The notes: generated by a model not told the origin, from the sequence alone. DNA of 64,000 nucleotides from Loripinus fragilis (GCA_964019695.1 OZ026525.1:92537779-92601778); one strand, 5' to 3'; shown: positions 12,191 through 22,189, counted from the first letter of the stretch. Translations and numbers: made by a program.

Positions 12191-12624
12191 GGTGCTACAT
12201 GTACATGCAGGTTTCATGCTGCCTGCTTTCAATATGGCACGGTCTAGGACCCATATAGACTTTTACAATTGCGTGTGTGCGAGCGTGTGTGTGTCAAAGT
12301 GATGACGAGCGAGGTCTGCGGAATAGATTTTCGTTGAATCAGCGGATATAGATATTCCTGTAGGCTAGTATATATCACCATAGCAATGCAAATATACCAC
12401 GTGTATCTATAGGGGTACACATGGGTATATTCATAGGGAAAAACAACTAAGTTATTTTTTGTACAGGGGATTTGGGCTTTATATACAAATAAGGGTGTCT
12501 CCTAAAAATTAGTTTTAGTTACACCGTGTGCATTTAAATCCACATGCTAAGTGCCGTTCTTCTAGGTTCAATTTAAAGCTGTTTAAAAAAAGAAAAACGG
12601 GGGTCACTAAAACTCTGGAAACAC

Positions 12625-12812
12625 TATAGTGTCGTCTGCTGATGATCTTTGCAAACAGATTGGACCCAGATCAGGCCCATCAAAATGTCGGGCCTGATCT
12701 GGATCCAAACTGTTTGACACTCTGATGGTATTCCTGAAGGAATTTTCGAAAAAGTTGATATTGAAAAAAATCAGCAGACGACAAAAAAACATGAAAAATT
12801 ACCCAGTTAAGC
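12625..12812 (+). mobile_element. MITE M3 copy, head removed by neighbouring TIR element
   Basis: Begins directly at TGTCGTCTGCTGATG after the TIR end of the 2.5-kb element, keeps the GGGCCTGATCTGGATCC arm, and ends GAAAAATTACCCAG. Confidence 0.75.
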
Positions 12813-12965
12813 AGATCAGCTGATGAAATGGAATCTTCCATTTTCTTATATTGGACTAGTCTTTTATGCTTTGTAATATAGTTTGTTAATCCTTTTGTTA
12901 TCAGAATGGCTAACCCCCTTATTGTAGCATTTTGGCCCCAGAGTCTGAGTGCAATTGCGTTTAAC

Positions 12966-13165
12966 ATTTTGCATGCTTGGTGATTTTTTATTATTTTTTG
13001 TTGTCTGCTGTATTTTTTTGAAAATATTTTTTTTCAAAAAACTCTTTCAGGAATACCACCAGGGTGTCGATATTCTGGATCCAAATCAAGCTTGACAATT
13101 TGTCAATCCTGATCTTGGTCCTAACCGTTTGCAAAGTTTGTAAGCAGACAGCAAAAGCTAGTTAA
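12966..13165 (-). mobile_element. MITE M3 copy, inverted
   Basis: Reverse orientation: GCATGCTTGGTGATTTTTTA, TGTTGTCTGCTG, GGATCCAAATCA...TTTGCAAAG, GCAGACAGCAAAAG. Confidence 0.7.
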
Positions 13166-13167
13166 TT

Positions 13168-13370
13168 AATTCTTTCCTTGCTAGCGGCGAATTTCATTGT
13201 CTGCTGATGATCTTTGCAAACAGTTTGGACCCAAATCAGGCCCAACAGGACATCAGACCTGATCTGGATCCAAGCTGTTTGACACTTGGGTGTTATTTTT
13301 TTTAAAAAAAAGTAATATTCTGCAGAAGACGAGAAAAAAATCATTAAAAATTACCAAGCATGCAAAGAGT
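13168..13370 (+). mobile_element. MITE M3 copy
   Basis: Starts ATTCTTTCCTTGCTAGCGGC and ends TTACCAAGCATGCAAAGAGTT. The internal CCTGATCTGGATCC arm is intact. It is the third consecutive M3 in 750 bp. Confidence 0.75.
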
Positions 13371-14230
13371 TCATATTTAGTTCAGTACTGTGTATAACGA
13401 CCAGCTTGCTTCCCCTGCTGATCTGGATCAACTCTGTTTTCAAATATAGAATGGAACTGCTCAGCTTGACAAGGGTCCATATTTAGATCAGAAATGGACA
13501 AGCCGGGCAGCCTGTTTATATCTGTTTGAAGCTGTTTTGCCTTGTCTCAACATGGCAGAGCATGAACATTCTTGTATAATCAGGTTTTTCCTTGTTTAGT
13601 CGGATATTGACTTGTTCTGCAGCAAGACAGGATGTGTTTTCGCAAATCTTTCGTCTAATGTTCTTGCATCACGACAGCTGAAAACTAATATCAATATCAT
13701 TTATCACATATAGATTTTACGGCGCCTCAAGATTATTTCGGTCCTTAAATGACAGATAAAAAACTCTTTTGCTGGGGTTTAGTGGCCCTTCAGTAAGATT
13801 TCATTCATTGTTGGAAGGTATTGCATTTACCTAAACATTTGCACATGGGCTTGAGTAAAACAGTGTAAACCCAGATTAGATAGTTCCTGATTAAATCATC
13901 TATTTAGGGTCTACACAGTTTTCTACTCAGTCTATACATTTTACAGACCTTATCAGAATGTCAATTTGAGCCGGTTTCCAACATAAGTTATAAGTTAGAA
14001 TGTGCATGCAGCAAAGATTGAAACCAGTCTGCACATTGTGCAGTCTGATCTGTGTCTAAGTTGTCTTCCTAAATAAACGTTGGACCCTGGGCTACCCATA
14101 GAAGGACCATCAAAGACTCTAATCAGACTGCACATTCGCGCAGGCTGGTCTGAGTCTTTTATTGTCTCATATGCCTGCTGGATACCAGCTCGTGTCAAGC
14201 TGACCCAGATTTAGACCAACTCAATAAAGA
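13371..14230. other. No gene; degenerate MITE-like DNA
   Basis: Weak similarity to M2/M4 cores (CAGTCTGCACATTGTGCAG, CTAATCAGACTGCACATTCG) at 14020-14150, without recognisable ends. Confidence 0.35.
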
Positions 14231-14466
14231 TGGGCCTTGACGCAAGAAAACCTGTCTCGGGGTTTCCGACAAAGTGAGATTCAAACCAGTCTCCTCAGCT
14301 ACAGGGACTAGCTAGAAAATTGAAATTTCGCTAGTAGCAAGTCTAGATATGCTACTTTCCGAAAAGCGAATAACAAAGGGGCTGCTCAGACTGTGCGAAT
14401 GCGCATGCTGGTCTGCGCCTTTGCTATTCGCAAAGATCCAAAGACAGGTTTTCTCACGTCGAGACC
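14231..14466. mobile_element. MITE family M2 copy
   Basis: TIRs TGGGCCTTGACGCAAGAAAA and, inverted, TTTTCTCACGTCGAGACCCA bound 235 bp. Inside are CTCAGCTACAGGGACTAGCTAG, GAATAACAAAGG and the hairpin core CAGACTGTGCGAATGCGCATG. Confidence 0.85.
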
Positions 14467-14542
14467 CAGATTATAATGATCAGATCTCAATGATTTTTCT
14501 TATAAAGTCATGTTGACCCCTAGCCTGCCAATCTTAGTCCTT

Positions 14543-14757
14543 AAAACGTTGTCTACTTGTTTGTCTACATGTATGTCTGCTGCATGGGCATATAATGCAC
14601 TTCAGGCTAGATTTTATCATGGAAGCAAATACTATGAACTCTGATCAGACTGCAGTCTGATCTGGGTCCTTATTGTTTGCAATACAGCCTACCTAAGAAC
14701 ATAAGCAGACAAGACGAGCAGAGGACAAAAGTCATGACTGGCGGGAAAAGGGTTAAC
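14543..14757. mobile_element. MITE M4-like copy
   Basis: Contains TCTGATCAGACTGCAGTCTGATC (a palindrome), GCAGACAAGACGAG, and ends GAAAAGGGTTAAC. Confidence 0.55.
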
Positions 14758-15254
14758 GCAATTCACAAAGTATTCAAATGGAATTAGAAACATCTCACTG
14801 AAACAGTACCAAAGAGTTTCCACAACATACATTTTTTGTCCCATTGATTTGAACACCCTTACAGGTTTGGTCCGAGTCTCAGCTCCATTTAGGGCTTCGG
14901 TTTTGGGCATGTCATTTTACTGTGACATCCAGGTGTGTCTTGGATAAAGTTTCTCTCCTTAAAATTGTTCAGTACTTTACAATTGTTATTGCATGCCATT
15001 GGATTTAAAGTTTGCCAATATGTATTATGATATTCATAGTTACCTCCCTTAGACTGTTTTTCGAAATTGAGCCTCATGAGAAAACCTTCCTTTGTGTATT
15101 GCGACCAGGTGGCACTCAAAGGTAATCAAGGTTACCTCCCTTAGACTCCCTAGTTACCTCCCTTAGGTACCTACTCAGCTACAGTGACTGGTTAAAATCT
15201 TGAAAATTACTATATATACTATCTAGACATAAAATACTCAGCACAGCTGGTAAT

Positions 15255-15385
15255 TGTGGGTAATTGAAAATTATTATCATTATATTTCTCAACCAAAATT
15301 TATGTTGTGGGTACTCAAAAGAACGGTCTCATTGAGCCGGTTCTTTTGAGCAAACAAATCATATGTTAAGACTGATAGATAGATG
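15255..15385. mobile_element. Palindromic MITE M5 copy
   Basis: TTTCTCAACCAAAA...GGGTACTCAAAAGAACGGTCTC followed by the inverted arm. Immediately upstream (15115-15170) the phrase GTTACCTCCCTTAG recurs three times. Confidence 0.75.
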
Positions 15386-15432
15386 GATTGAGTAAGGCTA
15401 AGTAAAGTCCAAGGTCAACAATATCCCCCCAC

Positions 15433-15768
15433 CGGGCCGCGTAGCGCAGTCGGTAACGTGTCTGGTTACAGATGCGAAGCTGACTGCAGATCCAGGGGTC
15501 GCGAGTTCGATCCCGGCCCGGTCCCATACTTTCGTGGAGATTGATCATGAAATAATTTTCTACGGTCATTCTCCTCCCTTCCGCTGAATCATTCATGAAG
15601 GGTTGTTGTCAGTTACAAGCGAAAGTATGTGCACGATTACTGGTTAACTGCTTGTTCAAGCTTGCCCAGGAAAAAAGTGTGGTTAGGTTAACTGACCGTC
15701 CCGCAATGACCATAGTTGTTGACTTGGGACGTAAAGCAACAAAAACAAACAAACAAACAAACAAACAA
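15433..15768 (+). mobile_element. tRNA-derived SINE, family S2
   Basis: The tRNA-like head GCCGCGTAGCGCAGTCGGTA (A box) and GGTCGCGAGTTCGATCCC (B box, 15496-15513) is followed by a body shared with 25163-25440 and 41098-41420. The 3' tail is (AAAC)n at 15741-15766. The head is a SINE promoter, not a functional tRNA: the acceptor stem and 3' end do not continue as a tRNA. Confidence 0.88.
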
Positions 15769-15944
15769 TATCCCCACCCAAATTTGCCTCAAGTGAAGCA
15801 AATTTCATCCTGCCAGTGAGCCAAATATGGCGAGGCCATATCTCTGAAAGCTGTAGCAGAGAGCGCACCACCCTACCACCCCAAATTAAACTGATAGATA
15901 AAGAAAAATTATAATTGCACAGGCCTTTAGTGAAGGGTGCGTAG

Positions 15945-16050
15945 AATTCGGCTTTTACAGCCATGTGGTAGAGTGTTTGCCTGTTGATCCAGTGACCCGG
16001 GTTCAATTTCCAGCAGGGGTAGGTTGAAATATTTTTGCTCTACGACATAA
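15945..16050 (+). repeat. tRNA-like SINE fragment
   Basis: GCCATGTGGTAGAGTGTTTG (A-box-like) is followed 35 bp later by CCGGGTTCAATTTCC (B-box-like). No body recognised, so this may be a truncated SINE. Confidence 0.4.
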
Positions 16051-16125
16051 AGGGCTCAGCAGAACAAGGGTTAATAATTAATGGATTTTGTAAATTTACA
16101 CTGTATTGACTTAGTAGCATTCTTA

Positions 16126-16306
16126 GTGCATTCACACAGCCTTATCAGGGCCTTTGTTATTACTTATCAGAAATTACCATATCTAAACTTCTAATCAGGG
16201 AAATTTCAATTTTCTAGCTAGTCTCTGTAGCTGAGCAGGCTTGTTTGAGCCTGACCTACCTGATCAGAAACCCCATAGTCAAGTTTTCTCATGGCGAGGC
16301 CCATTT
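16126..16306. mobile_element. MITE M2 copy, left end missing
   Basis: Runs from GGCCTTTGTTATTACTTATC through TTTCTAGCTAGTCTCTGTAG to the right TIR TTTTCTCATGGCGAGGCCCA. Confidence 0.75.
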
Positions 16307-16308
16307 CG

Positions 16309-16328
16309 TTTTGTCATTTCAGTGGGTA
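16309..16328 (+). repeat. 20-nt copy of the GTF2H3 intron/exon junction
   Basis: TTTTGTCATTTCAGTGGGTA here is identical to 17490-17509, which spans the splice acceptor and first codons of the GTF2H3 exon. It lies exactly between MITE M2 and MITE M9. It may be a cryptic acceptor or a repair scar. Confidence 0.7.
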
Positions 16329-16547
16329 GCTGTAAATTCGGAAATTGTTCGCAAGAATTTTATTTTCCGTGAATAGCATTAAAGACATATTTGCGACGTT
16401 GGAAATTCGCGACTAGGCCATGATCACCTTCATCAGTTAACAATAGAATGATCTCGCTATTTCACCAGGGTTTTATTTTCACAAACCTTTGCATATGGGA
16501 AGTTTGGGGAAAATAAAACCCTCTCAAAAATTTCCGTATCTACGGTA
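16329..16547. mobile_element. MITE family M9 copy
   Basis: CTGTAAATTCGGAAATT at the left and AATTTCCGTATCTACGG at the right, with internal TTTTATTTTCCGTGAA and AAAATAAAACCCTC blocks, as in 6062-6276. Confidence 0.7.
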
Positions 16548-16569
16548 TTCCTGCTCCGGGCTCAGCACT

Positions 16570-17095
16570 TGACTTGAGCCTGAGTTTATTTTTCAACTGC
16601 TTCGAGTGTCCCAGGTACTGGGGTAGGCAGCAGGTGGCTAGAGTGTCTAACACCCAATCCCCACGCCTCTCTGTTCAGTGGATCGATGCTGCCAAGGCTG
16701 CACATTTTCATGTCAGTCTTAACACAATCAGACCAGGTCTTTTTAGGTCTCCCTATTCTTCTGGCACTAGGAATCGTCATACTTGTGATGGAGTTTATGC
16801 ATGAAGAGGACCATGCAACATGTCCATACCATCTCAAACGCCTAGTGCGGAGAGCTGCTGTCACCCCCTGCACTCCTAACATTGCACAGAATGTGTCCAG
16901 TAGACCATTTATCTGTCGTTCTGGCAAAGCCACTGCAAGTCTGGCGCAGTAGGTGCCCAGGTTTCACTACCATGAAATAGGGCAGAACGTACACAGGGGT
17001 TGAAGACCTTCCCGCGGGTCCTTAGGGACACATGCTTGGATGTCAGAATAGGAAGAAGCCTTTTAAACTTTCCCCAGGCAGTACTACATCATGTG
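16570..17095 (-). mobile_element. RTE-like LINE, 3' coding fragment
   Basis: The - strand translates in broken frames to RLRWYGHVAWSSSCINSI, GRPKKTWSDCVKTD and VRHSSHLLPTPV. Upstream are RGKVFNPCVRSALFHGSETW and APDLQWL. RRLRWYGHV...GRPRKTW is the familiar C-terminal signature of RTE/BovB-type non-LTR retrotransposons, downstream of the RT. Frame changes between 16930 and 16990 show decay. No catalytic RT core is present. Confidence 0.82.
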
Positions 17096-17109
17096 ACATG
17101 GGTATTGAT

Positions 17110-17465
17110 ATATAGAGGATCTTATATGAGTGTTCATGTTTTATTGAATTTATAAAATGAGTTGGGGAAAAGAGATAAAATGCGAGGCTGGCCGAGCAAT
17201 TTAAATCTCTTTTTCCCAACGAGTTTAATAAATTCAGTAATACAAGAGCAGGTATGTTAGATTCTATTTATCATATGACATTAAGATTACTTTGAAATCA
17301 CATTTCTGGCGTAAAAATGTTAAATTTTTTTGTCATTATGTACGCAACATTGTAATGGACATCATAACGTTTCCCGAAAATCTGTAAACCACAAAGTGGT
17401 TTATTGATTTTTTTTTGCATGGCATTATTTCACTCCCAGACACGACATCATATGATAATGTACAC
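17110..17465. repeat. Interspersed repeat, inverted copy of 3815-4893 family
   Basis: Reverse complement of 4555-4893, with the ends ATAGAGGATCTTA and TTTCACTCCCAGACACGAC conserved. It ends about 40 bp before the GTF2H3 exon. Confidence 0.65.
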
Positions 17466-17503
17466 TTACACTGCTAATATGTTATCTCATTTTGTCATTT
17501 CAG

Positions 17504-17639
17504 TGGGTATTCCTGCCTGACCCCTCATCTAGGGACCAGCTGACCCTACCCCCTAAAGTGCAGGTGGATTACAGAGCTGCCTGTTTCTGTCACAGAAATC
17601 TCATTGATATTGGCTACGTCTGCTCTGTTTGTCTTTCCA
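17504..17639 (+). CDS. GTF2H3: GTF2H3 (TFIIH p34), antepenultimate coding exon
   Basis: Encodes about 45 residues of the p34 subunit of general transcription/DNA-repair factor [23 protein letters not shown], then [20 protein letters not shown] and VCLS. This closely matches the C-terminal part of animal GTF2H3. The CSVC pair starts the C4 zinc-binding module that follows the vWA-like domain, which is not in the window. The exon begins after the acceptor TTTGTCATTTCAG in phase 0 and ends before a strong donor GTAAGT at 17640, leaving one base of a codon (phase 1). Earlier exons were not found upstream. Confidence 0.95.
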
Positions 17640-17659
17640 GTAAGTTTATTAACTCTTCA

Positions 17660-19710
17660 GCAACTAATGCCATCTTCTGATAACGTTTGGATACTGTGAA
17701 AGAAGTTTAAGCGTGAGCTTGTTGACACTAATGCCTATAAACTGCAGCCTTCTTTAAGTGAAAAGGTGATTGTTGATGGGCATGGTTGTCATACAGCCCT
17801 ACATTTTGGTGTCAAAGCTAAAGAAAATCAAGACAAAGTTCCTACGTTGTACTGGTTACCTAAACTCCATAAAAAACCCTATAAAGCAAGATTTATTGCA
17901 AATTCTAGTTCTTGTACGACAACAGAACTTTCTAAATTGTTAACCTCGTGTCTTACAGCTGTTAAAAAACATGTTATCAAATATTGTGAAAAAGTATATG
18001 AGAGATCCGGTAAAAACTTATTTTGGTCCATTAAAAATTCAGGTGAAATTTTAGATAAACTTAAAGCTAAAGATTTCAATGCGACCAGTTTGTCTACTTA
18101 TGATTTTTCTACTCTTTACACTACTTTACCTCATAATTTAATTAAAGATAAACTTATTGATCTTATTGAAAGAACCTTCCAGAGAGAAGGCTCTCCTTAC
18201 CTTGCATGTAGTGACAGAAATGCATTTTTTACTTCAGAAAAATCTAAAAAATATCATGCATGGTCGTGTCAAAATGTATGTGATGCGCTGACCTTTTTGT
18301 TGGACAACATTTTTATTCGATTTGGCACCAAGCTCTATAGACAAGTAGTTGGGATTCCTATGGGCACTAATTGTGCTCCCCTGGTTGCAGATTTATTCCT
18401 GTTTTGTTATGAAAGGGACTTTATGATGTCTCTTTCTGATGATAAGCAGGCGGATGTTATTGATGCGTTTAAAAACTACTTCCAGATATTTGGACGATAT
18501 TTTAAATATTAATAATGTTTATTTTGAAAATATGGTTAGTCAAATATACCCCTCAGAGCTCCAACTTAATAAAGCCAATGCCTCTGATACCGAAGCCGCA
18601 TTTTTAGACTTGCATTTGTCAATTTCTAATGATATTGTTTCTACCAAAATTTATGATAAACGTGACGACTTTGATTTTGAAATTGTCAATTTCCCATTTT
18701 TAGATGGTGATGTTCCTCGTTCTACATCCTATGGAGTCTATATCTCTCAACTCATTCGTTTTGCTAGAGCATCTAGCTATGTTACTGACTTCAACACTCG
18801 CAATAAATTGTTAACTCAGAAACTTCTTAAACAGGGCTATCGGTATCATAAACTTCGCAAAACATTTTCAAAATTTTATAGACGATACTGATTTGATTTC
18901 TAAATTCCAAGTTGGACTTAAATCTCTCTTGCGCCAAGGACTTTCGGAACCTGATTTCTATGGTGACTTGGTGTATAAGTTGAAGAAGATTGTTGGCTCT
19001 AATAATTTTTCAGCGCAGTTCATTAAAATAATTTCCCATTATAAAAAGATTGGCTATAACATTAATGTATTGCAACAGACTGCATGCTTGGTAGTCAACC
19101 CAATCACGATTGGCAACTTTAGTTTCCTCTTTAATCGCACGCCGGTGGGTCGGACTTCAGACTCTATGATGGTTCCGACTTAAAGACTTATCTATAGATG
19201 AGATGGTAGGGGCCTGATGCTTTGGCTGTTTGTCGGGCCCTCCGGGGTTTACCTGTTGGATTTCTTTTGCTCCGGTATTCAGTTTAATTTACTGTTGAGT
19301 CCTTATCCTTGCTTTATCTCCTTGTTATATCTTGATTTATATGTTTTAGGAGATGATGCATTGATAAGTTAGGGGTCTTTCATGCAAACCAAATATTTAT
19401 GTGTCTTGATCCACATCTGAATTAAGGGTGAGGTTGGCGCCGTTAAACCGGTTTAAGCCCTCCAGTAAAATATTTTACTGACCGTTCCAAGGCGGTACTT
19501 CTTTTGTGGATCTTTTATGTTTTTGTTCTGTCTTGTGTTTGCTATGTTTTGTGCGCGTCTGTTTATATGTGCTTTGTGGTCACCTGCTGGGAAAGGGCTG
19601 ACCTCTTGGCTCTCGTTTGTGGTGTGTTCTGTGAGTTTGTCACTTTCCCATTGGTATCCTGGGTCAGGTGTGGTACTTGATTGTATCGATTCCTGATCTT
19701 TGCAACCTTA
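17660..19710 (+). mobile_element. Retroelement R1, near-full RT region plus 3' UTR
   Basis: Lies in the GTF2H3 intron, in the same orientation as the gene. It comprises an RT pseudogene (17700-19183) and about 520 bp of 3' sequence, including TGGTCACCTGCTGGGAAAGG and TACTTGATTGTATCGATTCC. Related 3' ends occur at 1837-2390, 25488-25594 (inverted), 53340-53605 and 58745-58945. No terminal repeats or integrase are seen. A Penelope-like or related non-LTR origin is likely; family placement is uncertain. Confidence 0.82.
17700..19183 (+). pseudogene. R1 reverse transcriptase, two frameshifts
   Basis: In-frame translation starts after a TGA at 17697. It contains LYWLPKLHKKPYKARFI, the motif-A-like YDFSTLYTTLPHNLIKDKL and the motif-B-like YRQVVGIPMGTNCAP. 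A +1 slip near 18485 then precedes the catalytic RYLDD box (motif C), DLHLSIS, DVPRSTSYGVYISQLIR and FSKFYRR. A second one-base insertion near 18890 precedes LISKFQVGLKSLLRQGLSEP and GRTSDSMMVPT. Repairing each slip conceptually gives about 490 residues of one polypeptide. No GIY-YIG or APE endonuclease follows. It is dead but not old. The more decayed relative at 1310-1836 aligns along its C-terminal part. Confidence 0.85.
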
Positions 19711-20037
19711 TTACTTTTACAAAAATGAGCAGATTTATACTATACATAACTGTTGAATAATGGTATATTCACAACTTTTGAATACTCTTTTGAGACTAAC
19801 TCTTTCTGGCGTGCCTCCATATTTTACCTGTCAATAAAAGACATTAAAAATTTTGAAGAATTTATTTTATTGCAAAATCTTACTCTATATACTCTAAAGT
19901 CTGTTTGCACCCCAAGCTTGGGACCTCTTGGAGAAGTTGGCGCTAATTTTCTTCTTCAATGTTTGCTTTAATTAAAAATAAAACTGTCATCGCCTAAAAT
20001 CAATGTGAAAACATAAAAAATTGAGTTTAGATAAGGG
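19711..20037. other. No gene recognised
   Basis: Intronic sequence between R1 and the next MITE. No motif recognised. Confidence 0.4.
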
Positions 20038-20183
20038 TGCTTAATTGAAATTTAAATTTCTTATTTCTCAAGCGAAACATACATTGTGGGTACTCAAAAG
20101 AACCTTCTCATTGAGACGGTTCTTTTGAGCACACATAATTCATGTTTAAACTAATGAATAAGAAAATAGTCGCGATTTTACAC
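20038..20183. mobile_element. Palindromic MITE M5 copy
   Basis: TTTCTTATTTCTCAAGCG, GGGTACTCAAAAGAACC, ATTGAGACGGTTCTTTTGAG, then TAAGAAAATAGTCGCG. Confidence 0.8.
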
Positions 20184-20287
20184 TCAAAAATTTTGCTACT
20201 CTTGACGGATATGTTCAATAACACCTTCTATATCATCATGTATCAAACTGATTCAGCATCCTGTATCAAATTCTTTCAGCAAAAACA

Positions 20288-20502
20288 TACAGTAAAACTT
20301 GTCTTAAGCGGCCTACCAAAAATAGACAAAACAAAGGTCTTAATCTTAATGACAAATGGTAGCTTAATGAAGGTCGAAAGTATTGCTGAATGCTCTCTTG
20401 GAGCATTCTGCAATACTTTTGACCTGCATTAAGCGATAATCGGTCTTGAAAACCAATTCTGGTCTTCTTTTGGAGTGACCGCTTAAGACAGTTTTTACTG
20501 TA
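20288..20502. mobile_element. MITE family M6 copy
   Basis: 215 bp bounded by TACAGTAAAACTTGTCTTAA and its inverse (GCTTAAGACAGTTTTTACTG). The centre is a hairpin, GTATTGCTGAATGCTC with GAGCATTCTGCAATAC. Other copies: 26561, 37911, 40729. Confidence 0.85.
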
Positions 20503-20660
20503 TATGATACATGCATACAATATTTCTAGGATTTGACTGTAAGCATTAAGCTTATATATTGTCATCTCCCGTCTCTTGTAAAGCTAAGAGAGAATGGAAA
20601 CAGTGGTGGTAGGCATGGCTCGACGGCGTCCTAGTAGTTGAATAATATCAAACTGTTTAT

Positions 20661-20855
20661 GGGAGCACAGTGACTCAGTGGTAGAGTGCTTGTCTCGAGA
20701 CTGAAAGGCCGTGGGTTCAAGCCTCACCGGCGTCACTGCGTTGTGTCCTTGAGCAAGAACATTAATCCTAGCTGAGTAATGGTTCAACCCAGACGGACCT
20801 GTCCTTACATAACTGAAAGATTGTTGATGGGACGTAAAGAATCAAATCAAACAAA
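20661..20855 (+). mobile_element. tRNA-derived SINE, family S1
   Basis: The head GGGAGCACAGTGACTCAGTG (A box) and CGTGGGTTCAAGCCTCACC (B box) is followed by the body GTTGTGTCCTTGAGCAAGAAC and a tail GGACGTAAAGAATCAAATCA. It ends only about 35 bp before the GTF2H3 micro-exon, close to its branch-point region. Confidence 0.87.
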
Positions 20856-20889
20856 AATCAAACTTTTATGTTTTCTTCTTTCTTTTCAG

Positions 20890-20926
20890 TTTTCCCTACA
20901 TTCAGTCCCATATGTTCAACTTGCCA
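20890..20926 (+). CDS. GTF2H3: GTF2H3 37-nt micro-exon (zinc-finger half)
   Basis: Flanked by the acceptor TTTCTTTTCAG and donor GTAAGTATA. Joined conceptually to the preceding exon (phase 1) and to the exon at 27795 (phase 2), it completes an Ile codon, reads FPTFSPICSTC, and ends with two bases of a His codon. The family has the pattern F-x-x-FSPIC-x-TC here, so the second zinc-binding pair (CSTC) is supplied by this exon. A Cys present in the human protein just after I-F is Pro here. Too short for standard ORF calling. Confidence 0.92.
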
Positions 20927-20969
20927 GTAAGTATATACTGATAGATTCCAATGTTTTAGATAAACCAAC

Positions 20970-21360
20970 ATTTTTCAGCATAAATTGTAAATATTTTCTT
21001 ACCCATCAGTTTAAACATTTGTTTTGGGTGCTCAAAAGAACCGTCTCATTGAGACGGTTCTTTTGAGTACCCACAACATCTTATTGAGATAGTTCTTTTG
21101 AGTACCCACAACATATGTTTTGGTCGAGAAATAAGAAAATTGTTTTTAATTACGCACTCATACCTACCTCATGATCTGGATTCTGTCAACACAGGTTTAG
21201 CGATAAACAAAAAAATCCAGCGTAAAATTGTTAATATTTTCTTACCCATCAGTTTAAACATGTTTTGGGTGCTCAACAGAACCGTCTCATTGAGACGGCT
21301 CTTTTGAGTACCCACAACATATGTTTTGGTTTAAAAATAAGAAAATTAAATTTTCACTTA
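20970..21360. mobile_element. Two palindromic MITE M5 copies in a row
   Basis: Copies at about 20970-21165 and 21205-21360 each contain GAACCGTCTCATTGAGACGG within AAAAGAACC...GGTTCTTTT or close variants. The first has an extra duplicated half-arm (GAGTACCCACAACAT twice, 21066-21114). Confidence 0.85.
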
Positions 21361-21435
21361 AGTCCTGTATTAATTAAACTGTCCAAGCCACACCCAGAAT
21401 GTCACTCAAAAGTCACATGATAAAGTATAACTGAG

Positions 21436-21640
21436 TGAGCGCAGTGGCTTAGTGTTAGAGTGCTTGACTCAAGACTGACGTTTTGCGGGTTTGAGCCTCA
21501 CTGGCATCACTGCGTTGTGTCCTTGAGCAAGACGCATTAATCCTTGCTTAGTACCTGATCAACCCAGGAAGACTCATTCCGACATAACTGAAAAAATGTT
21601 GACTGGGACGAAAAGAATCCAATCAAGCAAGCAAGTATAT
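21436..21640 (+). mobile_element. SINE S1 copy
   Basis: GAGCGCAGTGGCTTAGTGTTAG head, GCGGGTTTGAGCCTCACTGG B box, GTTGTGTCCTTGAGCAAGAC body, ending in an AAGAATCCAATCAAGCAAGC tail. Confidence 0.85.
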
Positions 21641-21747
21641 AACTGACCAATGCAATGATAACTTAGCATGTGACATAGTCCCCCAAACAAAATCGCACAT
21701 CTCCCACAATAAATCTGAGGTTTACCAATAGAGTAAATAGATTTAAC

Positions 21748-21920
21748 TCTTTCAGACTTTGCATGCTGGATAAAAAAAAATCATGCATTTTGTTACCTGC
21801 TGATTTTTTTCAAAGTCATCTTTTTTGAAAAATTCTTTCAGGAATGCCATTAGTGTCAAACAGTTGGGATCCAGATCAGGACCAACATTTTGTCAGTCCT
21901 GGCCTGGGTCCAAACTGTTT
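21748..21920 (-). mobile_element. MITE M3 copy, inverted
   Basis: TAACTCTTTCAGACTTTGCATGC...TTGTTACCTGCTG, GGGATCCAGATCAGGACC and GGGTCCAAACTGTTTACAAAG. Confidence 0.7.
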
Positions 21921-22189
21921 ACAAAGGTTAGTGTAAACAGTATTTTATTCAAATATAAGTCGATCATGATACAAACAATTTATATACACAAAACATTACA
22001 TTTGAAAGGGATACAGAAATAAGTCCCAGACTTGTTTAAATCTGTTTCCCAATTAATGATAATCAAGAGGCTGCCAAAATAATCGACGCCTGTCAATTTG
22101 CGCTTGTTCACACTCTAACTTGGTCATTTATCACCCTATTTCTTACAAAGGTTATCAACAGATGACAAAAATCAAATGTTTCAATCTGG

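Larger units (their letters stand above)
10140..12630. mobile_element. 2.5-kb TIR element (ACTATAGTGTTTCCAGA ends)
   Basis: The left end (10140 on) reads ACTATAGTGTTTCCAGA...GTGACCCCCGTTTTT. The right end, reverse-complemented from 12630, reads the same with few changes, giving a TIR of roughly 38 bp. No transposase frame exists inside, so the copy is non-autonomous. It contains a palindromic M5 MITE, and an M3 MITE that is itself split by another repeat. A fragment of the same family is at 54010-54255. Confidence 0.75.

Noticed and set aside
15443..15520. tRNA gene
   Set aside because: A and B boxes are present but the acceptor stem does not pair as a tRNA and the segment is the head of SINE S2, repeated at 25.2 and 41.1 kb with the same downstream body. 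The same reasoning applies to S1 and S3 heads.
16574..16952. + strand open frames opposite the LINE fragment
   Set aside because: They are antisense shadows of the - strand RTE-like coding sequence, which has the recognisable protein motifs.
1..17490. Upstream GTF2H3 exons (vWA domain)
   Set aside because: No segment matching the conserved ITGG or IDACVLD-type blocks was seen by eye. Small exons could have been missed, so a spliced protein-to-genome alignment is needed.
17640..17764. Read-through of the GTF2H3 exon into the following frame
   Set aside because: A strong GTAAGT donor ends the exon at 17639 and the family sequence continues only in the micro-exon at 20890; the downstream codons belong to intron and then R1.
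20779..21307. + strand open frames next to the micro-exon
   Set aside because: They run through SINE S1, the micro-exon and M5 MITEs in the wrong frame. Only the 37-nt exon in its own phase is supported.
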